Shown piece after piece: positions 31,566 to 34,057 of a stretch of 34,057 nucleotides of DNA. Source of the stretch: Candidatus Peregrinibacteria bacterium (GTDB lineage: Bacteria; Patescibacteriota; Gracilibacteria; UBA1369; UBA12463). The stretch covers positions 1-34,057 of the forward strand of contig JAPLYO010000023.1 of the NCBI GenBank assembly GCA_026395555.1, written 5' to 3'. Position numbers and translations under genes: made by a program. The notes under the pieces are model-generated. The model saw nothing but the letters and a program-made list of their open reading frames with translations, was not told the DNA's origin and searched no databases. Each line of letters starts with the position of its first letter. The first letter of the stretch is position 1.

Positions 31566-32711
31566 ATGAAAAAAACCTTCAAACTTTTCCTTGTTTCTTT
31601 TTTTCTGCTAAGTCTCTCGATTGGCTCTACTAGCGCCTTTTCGCTTGGTTCCGGCCGAAGCGTAGATGTCAACGTTCCTCTCATGGATAATTTTTATGCT
31701 GCGGGAGGCGAGGTAAATGTTGATCAACCTATCACTGGCGATGCCGTTATCGCGGGAGGCATTGTGAATATTCAGGCCGATATTTCCGGTGATGTTTTGA
31801 TTCTTGGAGGCAAGGTCAATATCTACGCCAATGTTGGCGATAGCGTTCGTGTTCTCGGTGGTACCGTTTCGATTTCTGGCAACGTAAAACACGATGTCGT
31901 CGTTTCTGCGGGAACACTGGAAATTGCACGAAACTCAACCGTAGGTGGCAGTGTACTTACCGCAGGAGGCGTCGTAACTATTGATGGCAATGTGAGCGAA
32001 GATGTTGTCGGAAGTGCCAGTTTTTTCAAGCTCAAAGGATGGGTCAATCAAAATGTAGACATTACTGCCGACGATGTCATTAATATCTCCGGTAGTGCCA
32101 AAATAAAAGGTGATTTAAAATACTACTCTCGCAATCCGGCAATTATTCCTGCCGGCGTTGTTCTCGGCAAGACAGAGCGTCGTGGAGATGGTGAGGGTGC
32201 TTTTAAAGAGGTTGTGCTTGGATTCTTTAGTGTTGGATATATCGTTCTCAAGCTTCTCACCTATATATCTCTCCTACTCATCGGACTTCTCCTATTCCTT
32301 TTTGTCCCACATGAGGTCACGAAGATTTCCGACATGATGCGAAAGAACTTCTGGAAGCATCTTGGTCTTGGCTTCCTCGTTCTGACTTCCGGAGCAGCCT
32401 TTTCTTTGATCGCCGCAATTACGGTCGTGGGAATACCGCTATCTCTTATCGTTGCCGCCGCACTTGCTACGGGAATGTACGTTACTCCGATCGTTATTGG
32501 TTTATTTTTGGGAAATGTTATTTTGAAACACAAACCTCGATCTAACGGCAAGACCTATGGCGTCATGGCACTCGGCATGTTCGTTTATACACTCGTCTGT
32601 ATGATCCCCCTTCTTGGTGCACTCGTGAGTGTCGTCTTACTCCTCGCCGGATTTGGATCGTTCGTGCGCCGACAGTATGAACTGGCCATGATTGTACGAG
32701 GAAAAAAATAG
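31566..32711 (+). CDS. Bactofilin-like exported beta-helix protein with membrane segments
   Basis: The 381-residue reading from the ATG at 31566 (two codons after an ATG at 31560) has a signal peptide (about residues 4-25), then residues about 30-190 of short repeats in a right-handed beta-helix style (DAVIAGGIVNIQADISGDV, then VLILGGKVNIYANV and SVRVLGGTVSISGNV), as in bactofilins. About residues 215-365 contain four membrane segments. Unlike true bactofilins, which are cytoplasmic, the helix here would lie outside the membrane. It may polymerise on the cell surface. A TATACT at 31524-31529 could be its own -10. Confidence 0.85.
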   Translation: MKKTFKLFLVSFFLLSLSIGSTSAFSLGSGRSVDVNVPLMDNFYAAGGEVNVDQPITGDAVIAGGIVNIQADISGDVLILGGKVNIYANVGDSVRVLGGTVSISGNVKHDVVVSAGTLEIARNSTVGGSVLTAGGVVTIDGNVSEDVVGSASFFKLKGWVNQNVDITADDVINISGSAKIKGDLKYYSRNPAIIPAGVVLGKTERRGDGEGAFKEVVLGFFSVGYIVLKLLTYISLLLIGLLLFLFVPHEVTKISDMMRKNFWKHLGLGFLVLTSGAAFSLIAAITVVGIPLSLIVAAALATGMYVTPIVIGLFLGNVILKHKPRSNGKTYGVMALGMFVYTLVCMIPLLGALVSVVLLLAGFGSFVRRQYELAMIVRGKK

Positions 32712-32729
32712 AAGTTACTGCGCATGTTA

Positions 32730-32758
32730 TTTTACTTTCACGTCCACTGTGCTATCAT
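32730..32758 (+). promoter_or_regulatory. Extended -10 promoter of the Cys-rich protein
   Basis: TGC-TATCAT (TATCAT at 32753-32758) is an extended -10; TTTTAC at 32730-32735 is the -35 candidate, spacing 17. The leader is about 29 bases. Confidence 0.5.
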
Positions 32759-32793
32759 GGTGTGGACTTCCCTATTTCTTTACTTTTTTATTT

Positions 32794-33051
32794 ATGATGA
32801 TGCATCATTCAAAATGCAAATCAGCAATTATGCTGGTTCTCGGTGTTCTCTTCTTACTCGGCACGATGAACGTTTGGGCCGAATTCACTTTGGCTAAATA
32901 CTGGCCTCTCTTCTTCATCCTTATGGGATTACATGGTCTTCTCTGCCCATGCTGCCCACCAAAGGCTTGCGACAAGGGAGACAAGTCATGCGAGAACAAG
33001 GCTATGGCATCTGGTTGCTGCAAGAATGGCGGCAAGGGTGGCAACTGCTAG
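32794..33051 (+). CDS. Small membrane protein with Cys-rich tail
   Basis: The first of three ATG codons in a row (32794) gives 85 residues; a longer reading from 32692 overlaps the upstream gene and is unlikely. Two hydrophobic segments (about residues 10-28 and 34-50, with KYWPLFFILMGL) resemble the LiaI/LiaF-like membrane hairpin. The tail carries eight Cys in 37 residues (CPCC, KAC, KSC, GCC and a final Cys), plus many Lys and Gly. Such a tail would bind metal ions such as Zn2+, Cu+ or Fe-S. It is followed by a strong terminator. No family is known for the combination. Confidence 0.75.
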   Translation: MMMHHSKCKSAIMLVLGVLFLLGTMNVWAEFTLAKYWPLFFILMGLHGLLCPCCPPKACDKGDKSCENKAMASGCCKNGGKGGNC

Positions 33052-33078
33052 TTTATCGTCAGATTTTCTTTGACTATC

Positions 33079-33115
33079 AAAAACACCCCGGGATATGTAC
33101 TGGGGTGTTTTTTTT
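33079..33115. terminator. Intrinsic terminator after the Cys-rich protein
   Basis: AAAAACACCCC and GGGGTGTTTTT form an 11-bp stem with an 8-base T-run on the plus strand; it lies between two convergent genes and may work both ways. Confidence 0.93.
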
Positions 33116-33141
33116 GAAATGCTATCATTTCCATCACATCC

Positions 33142-33411
33142 TTATATCGTCTCCAGATAACACTTCTCGCAATAGACCTTATATGGGCTATCGGGTGCGT
33201 AGGAGCTCATGAGCTTCATCTGACACTTGTCGCATGCTCTCTCGAAGAGTTTTCGTGGGTTACGTAGGCTCTCGCGGTGCTTTCGACGACACTCCATGCA
33301 TTTTCTCGGCAATGGAATCTGCTGTCGTGCGTAGAACTCGCTCTCCTGCTTGATAATCAAAAATCTCTTTCTACAAAGTTCACACGTGGATTCAATATTT
33401 TTTTCAGCCAT
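33142..33411 (-). CDS. Stand-alone zinc-ribbon protein
   Basis: From the ATG at 33411 the protein has 89 residues and four CxxC knuckles: CELC, CMEC, CDKC and CEKC, in a pattern with EFYARQQIPLPRKC and RNPRKLFERACDKC. The spacing is that of two zinc ribbons. A near-identical arrangement forms the C-terminal end of the upstream protein, so the two are tandem duplicates. I know the family as a common one in Patescibacteria, of unknown function, sometimes mislabelled CaiB/BaiF. It starts seven bases after the upstream stop; the longer frame to 33447 overlaps that gene. Confidence 0.85.
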   Translation of the reverse strand: MAEKNIESTCELCRKRFLIIKQESEFYARQQIPLPRKCMECRRKHRESLRNPRKLFERACDKCQMKLMSSYAPDSPYKVYCEKCYLETI

Positions 33412-33418
33412 ATACGTT

Positions 33419-34057
33419 TTAGTTAATGTGTTTCCAGTAACAATCAAGGCAGTACACGACGTGAGGACTCTCGGCTGGATAGGTGGTGATCAATGTCTGC
33501 TTGCAGCTATCACAGAGACGTTTGTACATCTTTCGTTCGTTGCGGAGGTGCGTTCTCTGATCCATGCGACAGTCGGGACAGTATATTGGAAAAGGAATTT
33601 TTCTATCCCGATAAAATGTCATCTCTGCTTCTGTAAGGGTGAATCCGGCACTACATATCGCACACGTTCTCACTTTTTCCGTGGAGTCTATGAAGACTTT
33701 ATTTTCCGATAGATCTTTGTTTAAGAGGTCGTAGAGCGAGTAGATTCCCTTTCCATACAGCATTTTCTTAATCTCTGGAACCGTCTTTTCATAATACTCC
33801 TTCGTCACCTCCTGATTGAGAATATAGAAGCCATGAAACTTATTTTTCATGAAGTGGCAGCCGAAGAGGTTCTCGCCATCGAAACAGTTAATATTGTACT
33901 CTGAGTCCTTGAGACGGCCGCACCAGTAGAGATGTTGGCATCCAAAGAGGTTGTCGCAGTAAGCGATGTCATATGAGAGCTCTACATTGGTCGGCACGGG
34001 CCCGCAATCCCAGCTGTCACGCGTTCCAGTATCGAGATTTGCCTGCAAGATGTATCC
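33419..34057 (-). CDS. Zinc-ribbon protein with N-terminal Cys-rich region (partial, cut by window edge)
   Basis: The frame stays open to the right edge, so the N-terminus is missing. The last 80 residues hold four CxxC knuckles (CAIC, CPDC, CDSC, CLDC) in the same order and spacing as in the downstream 89-residue protein. The preceding part, about 130 residues, has repeating Cys (YCDNLFGCQHLYWCGRL, then NCFDGENLFGC) and a KFHGFYILNQEVTKEYYEK segment typical of this Patescibacteria family. Zinc binding at the tail is clear; the role is unknown, with nucleic-acid binding a guess. It shares an operon with the downstream gene. Confidence 0.85.
   Translation of the reverse strand, partial: GYILQANLDTGTRDSWDCGPVPTNVELSYDIAYCDNLFGCQHLYWCGRLKDSEYNINCFDGENLFGCHFMKNKFHGFYILNQEVTKEYYEKTVPEIKKMLYGKGIYSLYDLLNKDLSENKVFIDSTEKVRTCAICSAGFTLTEAEMTFYRDRKIPFPIYCPDCRMDQRTHLRNERKMYKRLCDSCKQTLITTYPAESPHVVYCLDCYWKHIN

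Overview
The window reads as chromosomal DNA from a bacterium, most likely a member of the Candidate Phyla Radiation (Patescibacteria), perhaps Peregrinibacteria-like. This placement is inference from gene content: tandem four-CxxC zinc-ribbon proteins, a membrane-anchored bactofilin-like protein, small orphan membrane proteins, and large surface proteins with a domain I associate with this group. TGA serves as a stop (for example the genes ending at 382 and 18013) and conserved genes show no internal TGA, so the standard bacterial code applies. Promoters are ordinary sigma70-like (several TTGNNN-17-TANNNT), but almost no gene has a Shine-Dalgarno sequence, and at three genes a -10 box sits exactly six bases before the ATG, which predicts leaderless mRNAs.

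Layout. 1-3054 (minus): the 5' end of an archaeal-type PEP carboxylase, a D-amino-acid oxidase-like flavoprotein, and a DsbA-CcdA thiol-disulfide pair. 3170-4327 (plus): metK. 4330-6453 (minus): a 707-residue orphan with a His/Gly-rich tract. 6490-10248 (minus): a transport operon of a soluble PRC/MgtE_N/CBS protein, an NRAMP-type transporter with altered metal-site motifs, and an MFS transporter. 10398-12280: a 34-residue basic protein, a cold-shock protein, a two-TM protein and a HAD hydrolase.

12416-20909 is a cell-surface island: a Pro/Thr/Ala-rich stalk protein, a 748-residue exported protein with two copies of a WDDL-type ectodomain, a DUF916-like membrane-anchored protein, a partner whose C-terminal domain resembles that of the 748-residue protein, an SLH-domain protein and a secreted helical protein. 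Together they look like an envelope assembly that recalls the WxL/DUF916 system of Firmicutes; that analogy is inference.

20980-34057 is mixed: a trypsin-fold protease without signal peptide, a Tat-exported unknown, a tRNA-Gly(TCC) with its own promoter and terminator and an unusual T-loop, a lipoprotein, a beta-CASP nuclease, a CapA-type protein with a glutaredoxin, a TrmB-like regulator divergent from a GlcD-like FAD oxidase, a TrmA/RlmD-type RNA methyltransferase, a bactofilin-like membrane protein, a Cys-rich membrane protein and two zinc-ribbon proteins, the last cut by the window edge. I see no insertion sequence, prophage, CRISPR array, rRNA or origin. The longest stretch without a protein gene is 22906-23437, which holds the tRNA unit and several inverted repeats.
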